This document shows positions 15,303-22,926 of a stretch of 28,411 nucleotides of DNA, in pieces. A model generated the notes under the pieces. The model saw only the letters and a program-made list of their open reading frames with translations, searched no databases and was not told the DNA's origin. Each line of letters begins with the position of its first letter. Positions within the stretch are counted from its first letter, which is position 1. The stretch spans positions 1-28,411 of the forward strand of contig JAEZLW010000011.1 in the NCBI GenBank assembly GCA_023415145.1. Direction: 5' to 3'. Both the position numbers and the translations under genes were made by a program. This DNA comes from Bacillota bacterium (GTDB lineage: Bacteria > Bacillota > Clostridia > Christensenellales > Aristaeellaceae).

Positions 15303-15716
15303 ATGCCCGCGGTCCTGGGCGCAGTCGTCGGCCTCATGTATTCCGTCATGAACCTGTTCAATGCCCAGCTTAGCCAAACGTATGGCAATTCCTTTGCCAC
15401 AGTGCTCATTCATATCGCAGGCCTCATATGCGTTCTGCCGCTGACCATCAAGCATCTGCTTAAAAAGCAGCATGCCCCCTTATGGATGCACCTGGGCGGC
15501 GTGCTGGGTATATTCACTGTGATCACAAGCAACCTGGGTGTGACGACACTTGGCGTCACCGTTACGCTGTCGCTTACGCTGCTGGGGCAAATGGCATGCA
15601 GCATGGTTTTTGACCAGTTTGGCCTGTGGGGCTTTGTCAAAACAAAGTTCAAATGGGAAAAGGCCGTAAGCTTAACGCTGATCGGCCTTGGAGTGGCGGT
15701 GATGATGCTGTGGTAA
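15303..15716 (+). CDS. YdcZ/DUF606 half-size DMT-superfamily transporter, first of a pair
   Basis: A 137-residue protein with about five membrane spans (LGAVVGLMYSVMNLFNAQL; FATVLIHIAGLICVLPL; LGGVLGIFTVITSNLGVTTL; TLSLTLLGQMACSMVF; LTLIGLGVAVMML). This is the size and layout of DUF606 proteins, half-size relatives of the drug/metabolite transporters. ATG at 15303 has GGAGGT six bases upstream; an ATG at 15285 lies before that site and is rejected. Its end overlaps the start of the paralogue at 15710. In the family, two adjacent genes often make an antiparallel heterodimer. Substrate is unknown. Confidence 0.85.
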   Translation: MPAVLGAVVGLMYSVMNLFNAQLSQTYGNSFATVLIHIAGLICVLPLTIKHLLKKQHAPLWMHLGGVLGIFTVITSNLGVTTLGVTVTLSLTLLGQMACSMVFDQFGLWGFVKTKFKWEKAVSLTLIGLGVAVMMLW

Positions 15717-16147
15717 TCGCGGTCTTAGGCGTCCTGCTCAGCGGCGTCACCATCGTGCTGGCCCGGATGTGTAATGCCCGGCTGGCGCAAAGCTGCGGCG
15801 CACCCTACAGCTCCCTGATGAATTACATCACGGGGCTTTTGGGCTCACTGATTGCTTTTTTCCTGACAGGCGCTGTGGTAACATCGGTCTTCCCTGCCAA
15901 GAGCGGTTCGTTCACCATGTACCTGGGCGGCGCTTTGGGGCTTGTGAGCGTATACATGCTCAACAGAATCACCCACCGCCTGCCCGCCACGCAGATGACG
16001 CTTTTGATCTTTATAGGCCAGTTGTTTTCCGGCCTTTTGATTGACTACTTTGCCATACACAAGTTTTCTTTGGGAACGCTTGCCGGCGGCCTGCTGGTGC
16101 TTTTGGGGCTGGCGGTGAACATCTTTAGCGACAAAAGAAAATCATAG
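15710..16147 (+). CDS. YdcZ/DUF606 half-size transporter, second of the pair
   Basis: About 145 residues with five membrane spans: VIAVLGVLLSGVTIVLARM, MNYITGLLGSLIAFFLTGAV, YLGGALGLVSVYMLNRI, MTLLIFIGQLFSGLLIDYF and LAGGLLVLLGLAVNIF. It aligns in layout with the preceding protein. The likely start is GTG at 15710, inside the last codons of the upstream gene (its TAA is 15714-15716), so translation is probably coupled. An ATG at 15626 would prepend a hydrophilic stretch overlapping the first gene and is unlikely. The stop is only three bases from the convergent PHP gene's stop, with no terminator between. Confidence 0.83.
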   Translation: MVIAVLGVLLSGVTIVLARMCNARLAQSCGAPYSSLMNYITGLLGSLIAFFLTGAVVTSVFPAKSGSFTMYLGGALGLVSVYMLNRITHRLPATQMTLLIFIGQLFSGLLIDYFAIHKFSLGTLAGGLLVLLGLAVNIFSDKRKS

Positions 16148-16150
16148 TTC

Positions 16151-16981
16151 TCAGACAATCCCCCGAAGGTCCAGCTCTTTAGCATCCACCCGCAGGATGC
16201 CGATGTCATGGACCACACCCCCCGGCACATTGTTGAAGCCTCCATGGCCGTCACCGCCGCAGGTAATACGCAGGTCATTGGTCCGGCAGTAATCAACGCA
16301 AAAGTTCGTAAAAGCCTCGGTGTGCTCTGGATAATGGCACTCAATGCCGCCTACGCCCAAGCTTTTCAAATCATCCAGTATGGCCGCAAAATCCTCAGGC
16401 ATTTGAGGCCACCAGCAGCCAGGATGCGCCAGTACCGGCACGCCGCCCGCTTCCTTGATAATGGAGCAGGCTTCTTCTATGTCATAGTAATCCGGCCGGA
16501 AGCCGCCATATTGCCGATGGAATGACAGCCCTTCCATCAGCGATGCGGTCAGCCCTCTGGCCCGCAGATAATGCAGCCCCTTCCAGCCGCCTTCCCCCGG
16601 CGCATAGGAAAACTTTGCATAATCCTCCATGCTGAGCTGTGGATAATCCTTCAGCATGCTCCTCACCATCCGGACGCTTATTTCCATAAGCTCCCGCCGG
16701 GTTTTTTGCATCAGCTTAAGCATCTGTACATTTTCCGCATCAAAGGCATAGCCCAGCAGATGCAGCAAACTTCCGTGCCAGTACACATCCAGTTCCACTC
16801 CCTGTACAAGGCACAGGCCGGCCGCCTGGCAGATGGGACGTAGGCTTTCATATGCCGCTATGGTATCGTGGTCGCACACGGAGATGACGGAAAGCCCTTT
16901 TGCCACAGCCGCGTCCACCACCTCCTGCGGCGTTTGTGCTCCGTCGGAAAAACAGGTATGGATGTGCAGATCGGCAAGCAT
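16151..16981 (-). CDS. PHP domain metal-dependent phosphoesterase (diverged)
   Basis: 276 residues with all PHP metal-site motifs: ADLHIHTCFSDG at 3-14, VCDHDTIAAY at about 36, VQGVELDV, LLGYAFD, PVLAHPGCW and GIECHYPEHT. The last motif is CGGDGHGG, in place of the SDFHG form in the first PHP protein of this window. A long helical insert (about 85-150) separates the motifs, as in the TrpH-like group. Substrate is unknown; nucleotide or nucleoside bisphosphates are likely from the family. ATG at 16981 follows AGGGGG by eight bases. Monocistronic. Confidence 0.88.
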   Translation of the reverse strand: MLADLHIHTCFSDGAQTPQEVVDAAVAKGLSVISVCDHDTIAAYESLRPICQAAGLCLVQGVELDVYWHGSLLHLLGYAFDAENVQMLKLMQKTRRELMEISVRMVRSMLKDYPQLSMEDYAKFSYAPGEGGWKGLHYLRARGLTASLMEGLSFHRQYGGFRPDYYDIEEACSIIKEAGGVPVLAHPGCWWPQMPEDFAAILDDLKSLGVGGIECHYPEHTEAFTNFCVDYCRTNDLRITCGGDGHGGFNNVPGGVVHDIGILRVDAKELDLRGIV

Positions 16982-17072
16982 CTAGCAATCCCCCTTCCCA
17001 AAACCCCTTGGAATGTTTTGACAGTATAACGGCCGCCTCATGATTTGTCAATCGTGATGCTTCAGCTATACG

Positions 17073-17102
17073 AAAAGTGCCATGCCGGATGGATATCCGG
17101 CA
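17073..17102 (-). terminator. Terminator of the sleB-ypeB operon
   Basis: Perfect stem TGCCGGAT/ATCCGGCA (17083-17090, 17095-17102) with a four-base loop. On the minus strand GGCAC and TTTT follow. It lies about 40 bases past the ypeB stop; a T5 on the other side means it could work both ways. Confidence 0.6.
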
Positions 17103-17141
17103 CGGCGCATTTTTATTCTGTCTTTGCATCCTGCCTGTTGC

Positions 17142-18476
17142 TTACGCCGCCAGCGGCCCGGTTCCGCTTTCGATAACCTTCAATATTTCCCGCTCTTCCC
17201 CAGTCAGCGCGTCGATGTACACCAGATACTGTGAATTATCCCAGGCGGACGTAAACTCATAGCACAGCTTTTCCGTACCCCGGAAGGGGATCAGGCACAG
17301 CCTTGTTTGCAGTATCTCCAGCCTGCTTGAAACCATGTCCCTGGCTTCCTCCTCGGTGATCTTGGGCTTCTCAAGCGTCCGCTGCCGGTGGTTCATCCAG
17401 TAATTGTTCGCCTCAATGCCGACGATGTCTCCGGTGTCCATGCGCACCTGCACCTTCACAAGATCGGGGTACAAAAGCACGCCGTCCTGCACGGCGGCAT
17501 AATTGATCACTGCCAGGCCGTTGTACACCTGGTAATAGCTTTCGGCCATTTCCCCAAAGCCTCTGCTTGTGAGAAACGCCTTTGCCTTTTCCTTGCATTG
17601 GTCTACCGTGAGCGTTTGGGCAAAATCTGCGTGCTCGGGCATCATCCACAGCACTTTGCCGCCCTGGCGGGTGACCTCCACGGTCAGCGTATCATCCGGG
17701 ATGCTGACCATGACGCCAAAGGCCGGTATCGCGCCCATGATTGCCGCGGTCTCACTGACGCCTGTCACCCGCTCCGCGCCCACGAATTGCCTGGCGATTT
17801 CCAGAGCCTGCTCCTTGGTAATATCGCCCTGGGGCAGCCCCTGGGGAGCGCCCATGTGCCTGGCATCGGAAAACGCACCGTCATAAATCAGCGTGGGGTA
17901 ATCGATGCCGTTGTCCTTGTCGCCCACCTGCTCCATGGGCCGTGCCTTCGCCTGCATGTCCTGATAAAACATAGGCATTTCCGCCGAATACCGCATGCTC
18001 TGGGATATCATCTGCTGCTGGGCCGCCTGCAGTTGGCCGGCCAGCAGCACGCAGTTGGTGAGAAGCTGGCTCAATTGATTCAGATCCGTATCAGAAAGCG
18101 GCGTGCCGTTGGCCACCTTGAGCACCAGGGTGTCGGTATAATCACCCACCTGCCCCGCAAACTTCACCGTGGGCTCCATGGCCTCGTGGGACAGGGGCAG
18201 AACCGTCAAATTGTTTTGCACTTCCCATGCCTGGCGGCTTAAATCAGACAACAGGTCCACGCCTGTCTGCGGCGTACCCGATACCAGCAGCTTGTTCATT
18301 TTGATTTCCATGCTCTGCAGCTGACTGATGCTTTCCAGCACGGCGCTGTAATACACATCCTCCAGCGTCCTTGAGATGCGCGCGGCCCGCTGGCCCTGGT
18401 AGACAGCCGTGCCGATGGCCGCCACAAGCGCCAGGGACAGGAATGTATACAGCAGCATGTGATGCTTTTTCTGCAT
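17142..18476 (-). CDS. ypeB: Germination protein YpeB
   Basis: A 444-residue spore protein that, in Bacillus, stabilises and localises the cortex-lytic enzyme SleB in the dormant spore. An N-terminal membrane span (about 7-25, HHMLLYTFLSLALVAAIGTA) is followed by a long helical domain. The C-terminal part holds PepSY-like repeats (ITKEQALEIARQFVG; TVDQCKEKAKAFLTSRGF; ITEEEARDMVSSRLEIL). ATG at 18476 has GGGAGG eight bases upstream; a longer frame to 18515 overlaps sleB and lacks a site. It follows sleB by 13 bases, the classical sleB-ypeB operon. Confidence 0.93.
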   Translation of the reverse strand: MQKKHHMLLYTFLSLALVAAIGTAVYQGQRAARISRTLEDVYYSAVLESISQLQSMEIKMNKLLVSGTPQTGVDLLSDLSRQAWEVQNNLTVLPLSHEAMEPTVKFAGQVGDYTDTLVLKVANGTPLSDTDLNQLSQLLTNCVLLAGQLQAAQQQMISQSMRYSAEMPMFYQDMQAKARPMEQVGDKDNGIDYPTLIYDGAFSDARHMGAPQGLPQGDITKEQALEIARQFVGAERVTGVSETAAIMGAIPAFGVMVSIPDDTLTVEVTRQGGKVLWMMPEHADFAQTLTVDQCKEKAKAFLTSRGFGEMAESYYQVYNGLAVINYAAVQDGVLLYPDLVKVQVRMDTGDIVGIEANNYWMNHRQRTLEKPKITEEEARDMVSSRLEILQTRLCLIPFRGTEKLCYEFTSAWDNSQYLVYIDALTGEEREILKVIESGTGPLAA

Positions 18477-18489
18477 GCGCTTTTCCTCC

Positions 18490-19164
18490 CTATATGGCAA
18501 AGTTGTGCCGGCCAATGGACAGCGTGATCTGCCGCGACCATATCCATCTGTTGGTGGCGGTAGCGGGATTGTAATAGTATATCGAACCGCCGGTGGGATC
18601 CCAGCCGTTCATGGCGTCTCTGGCCGCCCTGATGCTGTCCTGGCTGGGCGTTAAGTTGATCTGCCCATCCCACACCGCATCAACCGCGCCCGGCTGGTAG
18701 ACGACACCGCTGATGGTATTGGGAAACGAGGGGCTCTTGACACGGTTTAAGACCACCGCTCCCACCGCTACCTGGCCGATGTATGGCTCGCCCCGTGCCT
18801 CGCCGTTGATGAGCCGGGCCAGGGTATATACCTCGCTGTCATTGAAGCTGCCGACGGAAACAGCCCCGCCGGATAATGTGATCCCCAGCGCCGCCGCCGT
18901 GGTCGGACCAACCACGCCGTCCGCTTTCAACCCGTTCTTGCGCTGGAAATACACCACTGCATTGTAGGTCTCCTGACCGAAGTACCCCGTCACCGAACCA
19001 TCGTAATAGCCCCATTGCTTCAGTTTTTTTTGTACGGCGCTCACCTGGTCGCCCTGTGATCCCCAGGCCACCACCTGGGCATAGGCTATCTGCATGGAGG
19101 CCAATAGATAGATGCCTATCAAAAGCGTAGCCAGTGCCGATACTTTCCCGCTTTGCCTGCGCAC
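18490..19164 (-). CDS. sleB: Spore cortex-lytic enzyme SleB
   Basis: A 224-residue lytic transglycosylase that degrades spore cortex peptidoglycan at germination. There is a signal peptide (about 1-29, ending AYAQ). A peptidoglycan-binding domain with WGSQGDQVSAVQKKLKQWGYY and GVVGPTTAAAL spans about 34-95. The catalytic SleB domain (about 108-224) has the expected catalytic Glu in INGEARGEPYIGQVAVGAVVLNRV (Glu122). Later conserved segments are FPNTISGVVYQPGAV and the C-terminal SIGRHNFAI. Start is GTG at 19164 behind AAGGGGG. A sigma-G-like promoter lies at 19198-19227, matching forespore expression of this operon. Confidence 0.95.
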   Translation of the reverse strand: MRRQSGKVSALATLLIGIYLLASMQIAYAQVVAWGSQGDQVSAVQKKLKQWGYYDGSVTGYFGQETYNAVVYFQRKNGLKADGVVGPTTAAALGITLSGGAVSVGSFNDSEVYTLARLINGEARGEPYIGQVAVGAVVLNRVKSPSFPNTISGVVYQPGAVDAVWDGQINLTPSQDSIRAARDAMNGWDPTGGSIYYYNPATATNRWIWSRQITLSIGRHNFAI

Positions 19165-19197
19165 GGTGTTTCCCCCTTTTTGTTTCCCGTTCAGGCA

Positions 19198-19227
19198 AAG
19201 TATGGCGTTCTTTCCTAAAAATCATAC
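19198..19227 (-). promoter_or_regulatory. Candidate sigma-G promoter of sleB-ypeB
   Basis: Minus-strand GTATG (19227-19223), 18-base spacer, CATACTT (19204-19198). The recalled sigma-G consensus is GHATR, about 18 bases, CATWHTA; six of seven -10 positions and all -35 positions agree. It overlaps the last bases of spoIIR. Confidence 0.6.
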
Positions 19228-19809
19228 GGGAGACAAAAGGGGCCAGGAGTAAAAAATGTCCTGGAGATACCAGGTAAAGTCTGCCTGCGCATCCTCCACG
19301 GCCTGCACCTCCTTTGCAGGTGCTTCCGGCACAGAAAGGCTCAGGCACAGGCTTGGAAAAAGCACACACCACCAGTTTTTTCCCTCGCCCTCCCCCAGTA
19401 CAATGCGCAGCGCCTTGTATTCCCCCGCCGGTACCAGCACGCTGCCGTACCACCGGTCGGGAAAGGAAAACATGCCTACCTGAGCCGACACTTTGCCCAA
19501 AAAGCCTTCCTCCCTGGCCGCCAAGATGGCCGCGTCCTCCAGTGCCTGCCTGTTTTCCTGAAGGTACGCCATCATATCCCCCACAGCATTAAGGCGGGAT
19601 AGAGCGTCACGCCAGCATAAAAGCACCTTGTCCCGGACACACAGCTTGATGCGCTGGTTTTCTTCATCATCCCCCGCCGCCACCACATGCAGGCGTATGA
19701 TTTCGCCCGTATGTACAGCCTCCCGCAATGTTGCCTCCTCTGTGTTGGCCATCGCCGGACGGCTTAATAGAAGCAGCACCGACAGCAAACAATAAAGCAC
19801 CCTTGCCAT
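19222..19809 (-). CDS. spoIIR: Stage II sporulation protein R
   Basis: A 195-residue secreted signal protein made in the forespore. In Bacillus it triggers SpoIIGA to process pro-sigma-E in the mother cell. The N-terminus has a signal peptide (LYCLLSVLLLLSRPAMA). Family motifs follow: IIRLHVVAAGDDEENQRIKL, VRDKVLL, the region FPDRWYGSVLVPAGEYKALR and GEGEGKNWWCVLFPSLCL. ATG at 19809 follows AAGGGGG. It lies 63 bases downstream of ispE, with a possible sigma-F promoter in the gap, and upstream of sleB. Confidence 0.95.
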   Translation of the reverse strand: MARVLYCLLSVLLLLSRPAMANTEEATLREAVHTGEIIRLHVVAAGDDEENQRIKLCVRDKVLLCWRDALSRLNAVGDMMAYLQENRQALEDAAILAAREEGFLGKVSAQVGMFSFPDRWYGSVLVPAGEYKALRIVLGEGEGKNWWCVLFPSLCLSLSVPEAPAKEVQAVEDAQADFTWYLQDIFYSWPLLSPV

Positions 19810-19838
19810 GCAGTATCCCCCTTAAAGGTTTCTGCATA

Positions 19839-19868
19839 CAGGGTGCCCATCAGCCCTATGGTTTATGT
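19839..19868 (-). promoter_or_regulatory. Possible sigma-F promoter of spoIIR
   Basis: Minus-strand ACATA (19868-19864), 15-base spacer, GGGCACCCTG (19848-19839). Against a recalled GYATA / GGNNANAHTR consensus it fits four of five and most -10 positions. The position suits forespore expression of spoIIR, but the match is partial. Confidence 0.3.
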
Positions 19869-19872
19869 ATAG

Positions 19873-20745
19873 TCATTCCTGAAAAACAATCCCCTCCAGG
19901 CAGGTATGGGTCATAAAGCAGGCGGGCCACCGCCTTCTTAAAGCGGCCAGCGCGGAGCGCGCGTGTACCGCACTGGCAAACACGCCGTATACGGCGGAGC
20001 CGCTGCCCGTCATCATGGCGTGCCTGGCTCCGTTTAATCGCAGCGCTTGCACAGCCACGCGGATTTCCGGGCGCAGTGTTTCGCTGGTTGGCTGCAACGC
20101 GTTGCCCATAGCGCGGCACAAGGAAGCCAAATCGCCCTGCTCCAACGCCAGGATGGCGGCCTTGGTATCCGGTCTGGAATCCTGCGGTATCTTCTCCCAT
20201 TCCAGGGATGAAAACACCTTTTTGGTGCCAAGACCCCGGCAGGGCTGTACCACAGCCAGCCAGAACTGCCTTGCGCAGGGCAGCGGATCGAGTATTTCAC
20301 CAATGCCCCTGGCACGCATAAGGCCGCCCCGTAAACAAAAGGGAACATCCGCCCCCACCGCAAGGCCAACCGCTTGCAGCTCCTCCATGGAAAACGAGAG
20401 CCCCCACAGGCGGTTCAGCCCGGCCAACACAGCAGCGGCATCGGCGCTGCCCCCGCCCATGCCGGCACCGATGGGGATGTTCTTTTGCAGATAAATGTCC
20501 GCACCCAATCTTGAACCCGAGGCTTTTTGAAGCGCCTTGGCGGCCTTCAATACCAGATTGTCCTCCGTATCCGGCACCCTGGCCCCCTGGGACAGGCGGA
20601 GCGACAGTTCCTCGCCGGGCAGGATGGTGATGGTATCGCAAAGCGCTACCGACTGCAAAAGCATGTCCAACTGATGATACCCGTCCGGCTGCCTGAAAAG
20701 AACATCCAGCGTCCAGTTGATTTTGGCCCGGGCCATCACCTGCAT
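19873..20745 (-). CDS. ispE: 4-diphosphocytidyl-2-C-methyl-D-erythritol kinase
   Basis: A 290-residue GHMP kinase of the MEP (non-mevalonate) isoprenoid pathway. It phosphorylates CDP-methylerythritol at the 2-hydroxyl using ATP. Visible motifs are ARAKINWTLDV with the conserved Lys, DGYHQLDMLLQSV, the GHMP ATP loop PIGAGMGGGSADAA, and the late MTGSGSAVYGVF. An ATG at 20751 sits directly against the GGGGGG ribosome binding site, so I chose the in-frame ATG six bases later (20745), giving normal spacing. It precedes spoIIR in the same direction and has its own promoter (20766-20795). Confidence 0.95.
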   Translation of the reverse strand: MQVMARAKINWTLDVLFRQPDGYHQLDMLLQSVALCDTITILPGEELSLRLSQGARVPDTEDNLVLKAAKALQKASGSRLGADIYLQKNIPIGAGMGGGSADAAAVLAGLNRLWGLSFSMEELQAVGLAVGADVPFCLRGGLMRARGIGEILDPLPCARQFWLAVVQPCRGLGTKKVFSSLEWEKIPQDSRPDTKAAILALEQGDLASLCRAMGNALQPTSETLRPEIRVAVQALRLNGARHAMMTGSGSAVYGVFASAVHARSALAALRRRWPACFMTHTCLEGIVFQE

Positions 20746-20765
20746 GTCCATCCCCCCCGGGTGTG

Positions 20766-20795
20766 ATTATAACAGATAGGGCAAAGCTCCATCAA
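20766..20795 (-). promoter_or_regulatory. Promoter of ispE
   Basis: Minus-strand TTGATG (20795-20790), 18-base spacer, TATAAT (20771-20766), with TGT before the -10 as an extended -10. Confidence 0.6.
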
Positions 20796-20810
20796 GAAAA
20801 TAACAATCGT

Positions 20811-20839
20811 TTTCATTCTCATGCCCTTCATGGTATAAT
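20811..20839 (+). promoter_or_regulatory. Promoter of the ywiB-like operon
   Basis: TTTCAT (20811-20816), 17-base spacer, TATAAT (20834-20839), preceded by TGG as an extended -10. It is divergent from the ispE promoter, with about 15 bases between the two -35 boxes. Confidence 0.6.
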
Positions 20840-20872
20840 CATACTATCAACAGGAAGGGGGAGGATGATGCC

Positions 20873-21319
20873 ATGATGCGTGTAAATTCCATCCCCGTGT
20901 TATTGTCCGTTACCGGGCAAAGCCAGCAGGCCGGCCAGCAGGAGGAGCGGATCCACCTGGTCACCACCGGGCACTTAAGCAAGACGGAGCGGGGTTTTTC
21001 CCTGCATTATGAGGAGACACAGCCCGACAGCGGCGAAACCAGCCATATCACCCTGGATGTTGAAAAGGGCAGCGTCACCATGATACGGGACGGTTCCTAC
21101 GCCACCAGCATGGTGTTTGAAAAAGGCCGCCGCTTTCAGGGCAATTACCGCACCCCCATGGGTGATCTGGAAATGGGGATCTACGCCACCCGCGTACAGT
21201 ATTCCGCCAACGAGGAAAAAGGCGACGTATCGCTGCAATATCAGCTTGACCTGCAGGGCCAGTATGTAGCCATGCATGAACTGAAGGTTCTTTTCGTCAG
21301 GCAGGATGCACCCTCATGA
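20873..21319 (+). CDS. DUF1934 protein, YwiB-like beta-barrel
   Basis: A 148-residue cytoplasmic protein matching the YwiB/DUF1934 family in length and layout. It has alternating beta strands typical of a calycin-like barrel (VLLSVTGQSQ, IHLVTTGHL, FSLHYEETQPDSGETSHITLDV) and the family-like core VTMIRDGSYATSMVFEKGRR, then TPMGDLEMGIYATRV and LQYQLDLQGQYVAMHELKV. Biochemical role is unknown. ATG at 20873 has GGAGG eight bases upstream. Its stop overlaps the next start (ATGA), so it is translationally coupled to the unknown gene behind it. Confidence 0.85.
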   Translation: MMRVNSIPVLLSVTGQSQQAGQQEERIHLVTTGHLSKTERGFSLHYEETQPDSGETSHITLDVEKGSVTMIRDGSYATSMVFEKGRRFQGNYRTPMGDLEMGIYATRVQYSANEEKGDVSLQYQLDLQGQYVAMHELKVLFVRQDAPS

Positions 21320-21858
21320 TAACCCTGATACAACACCTGCGCCATGATTCAAACGCGCTGTTTGAAAGGGCGGGCTTTCCCGGCTGCCCGCCTTTTTTAC
21401 GACGGGCGGATGATGATGATTTCCTGCTGTGCAGCGATGCGCCAAGAAGGCTGATTGATCCTTTGCACGCGGCGCTGCTTTTCAAAAAAGCGGGGCTGAC
21501 CCTTATGGAAAGGGATGGCCTGTGGTTTTTGGATGCGCGGGCTTGTGATTACGGGCAGCTTGATGCTTCCCTGACCATGGACATGCCCAGTATGCCCACG
21601 GCTGAAAAATACCTGGGCCTTTGGGCGCTGGTAAGGATGCTTCATGAGCATCCTTCTCCGGTTTCGTGCCAGCCCAAATGGGCTGTGCGCCGCACCGTCA
21701 AGACCATTGAGGCAGGCGAAAAAGCAATCCTTTCCTTGGCAAATAGCCTGCCCCCTCATCTGGCTGAGCTTTTGAGAAGAAAGGAGCCCCTGCCCTATCT
21801 TTCAGGGAAGCTGCTTGCTCATTGGCTGAACGGTCATATACGAAAGGATGTGGTTTGA
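21316..21858 (+). CDS. Hypothetical protein, 180 residues
   Basis: I do not recognise this family. It is a soluble protein with no signal peptide or membrane span. It has an Asp-rich turn (RRADDDDFLLCSD), an aromatic-rich strand (LMERDGLWFLDARACDYGQL), then mostly helices (AEKYLGLWALVRMLHEHPSPV; VRRTVKTIEAGEKAILSLA; LPPHLAELLRRKEPLPYLSGKLLAHWL). It overlaps both neighbours by four and one bases (ATGA and TGATG junctions). It is therefore a genuine operon member between a DUF1934 protein and an MBL-fold hydrolase. Confidence 0.8.
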   Translation: MITLIQHLRHDSNALFERAGFPGCPPFLRRADDDDFLLCSDAPRRLIDPLHAALLFKKAGLTLMERDGLWFLDARACDYGQLDASLTMDMPSMPTAEKYLGLWALVRMLHEHPSPVSCQPKWAVRRTVKTIEAGEKAILSLANSLPPHLAELLRRKEPLPYLSGKLLAHWLNGHIRKDVV

Positions 21859-22523
21859 TGATCATCACCTATTACGGGCATGCGCTGTTTGCCCTGGAAA
21901 CGGCGGATGGATATACCCTTGTCACCGACCCTTATGACGCATCTGTAGGCTATCCCATGGGCAGGCTGCAGGGAGATGTGATCACCGTCAGCCATGAGCA
22001 CCACGACCACAACAACCTTTCGCTGGTGGAGGGAAGCCCGATCGTACTCCGGGGCGACGGCGTTTTTGAGCCTATACCCGGCATACGCGTTACTGGCTTT
22101 CCCTCCTTCCATGATGAGGAACAGGGCGGGCGCCGCGGCAGAAACACACTGTTTCTGATGGAAATGGATGGTTTGCGGCTGTTGCATCTGGGTGACCTGG
22201 GGCACGAACTGAATCAGGCAGCCCTGAGCCTTTTGGGCAGGGTTGATGTTTTGATGGTGCCGACAGGCGGCTATTATACCATAGACGCGCATCAGGCGGT
22301 ACGCCTTGTTCACGCACTTCATCCCCGGATCATCATCCCCATGCACTACCGCACCGCCTCAAGCAGCAGACTGCCCATCGCCCCGGTGGAGGAATTCCTG
22401 CACGCCTTGGATACGTATCCTTCACCCATGCCCATTTTGCGCGTTACAAAGGAAGACCTTTGCCAGCAGCCCCATGTGGCGCTGATTACACCGAGGCCTT
22501 TGCCTGTATCGTTCGGGGGCTGA
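21858..22523 (+). CDS. MBL-fold metal-dependent hydrolase (UlaG-like group)
   Basis: 221 residues of metallo-beta-lactamase fold. The N-terminal ITYYGHALFALET is typical of the UlaG/YtkL-like group. The metal motif HxHxDH is present as SHEHHDHNNL. Further ligands are expected in LLHLGDLGH and the C-terminal IIIPMHYRT. VDVLMVPTGGYYTIDAHQA is a conserved segment of this group. The substrate is unknown, and proteins of this type are often misnamed as L-ascorbate-6-phosphate lactonase. The start is ATG at 21858, overlapping the upstream stop by one base; a longer frame to 21822 lies within the upstream gene. Confidence 0.88.
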   Translation: MIITYYGHALFALETADGYTLVTDPYDASVGYPMGRLQGDVITVSHEHHDHNNLSLVEGSPIVLRGDGVFEPIPGIRVTGFPSFHDEEQGGRRGRNTLFLMEMDGLRLLHLGDLGHELNQAALSLLGRVDVLMVPTGGYYTIDAHQAVRLVHALHPRIIIPMHYRTASSSRLPIAPVEEFLHALDTYPSPMPILRVTKEDLCQQPHVALITPRPLPVSFGG

Positions 22524-22874
22524 CAGCATAGCGGGATAGTGCTTCATTACTTTTTGCCTGCCGCAGATAGAAGGCAGTTGCCGAAAAGCGAAGGAAAGAT
22601 TGCCGAAAATCCCCTCCCAACGGCCAGGGGCGTATCATTTGGATTTTCGTCAAGGTACAAGAGAAAAAACAAGCTGCGCAGCCGAAGGTCCAAGGCGACC
22701 GGAAAGCCCTGATCATGCCGTGAGGCACGAAATACCCATTTTTTAAACGAATCTCCTTCGTATCGCATCGTCCGCAGCAGGCGGCGCTTCGGATTCGGAA
22801 CCCTGGACCTTCAGAAGCATCCTCTCTTTTGCTAAAAATTTAAATGCGGCAGCCCTGCCAATGGCGATTTTCCC
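22524..22874. other. Intergenic stretch of 350 bases, possible repeat or RNA element
   Basis: No convincing gene. The minus strand is open for 73 codons (22768-22547) and two other frames are also fairly open, which is more typical of a constrained repeat than of coding DNA. On the plus strand small hairpins are visible: GGTC/GACC near 22690 and TGCC-GTGA-GGCA with a GNRA-type loop near 22718-22729, then a run of six T (22739-22744). This could be a small structured RNA, a dispersed repeat, or the end of the upstream operon. I cannot decide. Confidence 0.35.
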
Positions 22875-22903
22875 TTGACATGTTCTAACACAGCCATTAC
22901 AAT
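22875..22903 (+). promoter_or_regulatory. Sigma-A promoter of pyrG
   Basis: Consensus TTGACA (22875-22880), 17-base spacer, TACAAT (22898-22903). The start would be near 22910, about 70 nt before the ATG. The initial bases are not the GGG run used for reiterative-transcription control of pyrG in Bacillus. Confidence 0.8.
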
Positions 22904-22926
22904 ATACGCATTGTGTTTTTGTATTT

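Noticed and set aside
17388..18242. Plus-strand open frame of 284 codons
   Set aside because: Antisense of ypeB, with no start signal and a His-rich composition.
22547..22768. Minus-strand frame of 73 codons as a real small gene
   Set aside because: There is no ribosome binding site. Overlapping frames are equally open, so a repeat or non-coding element is more likely.
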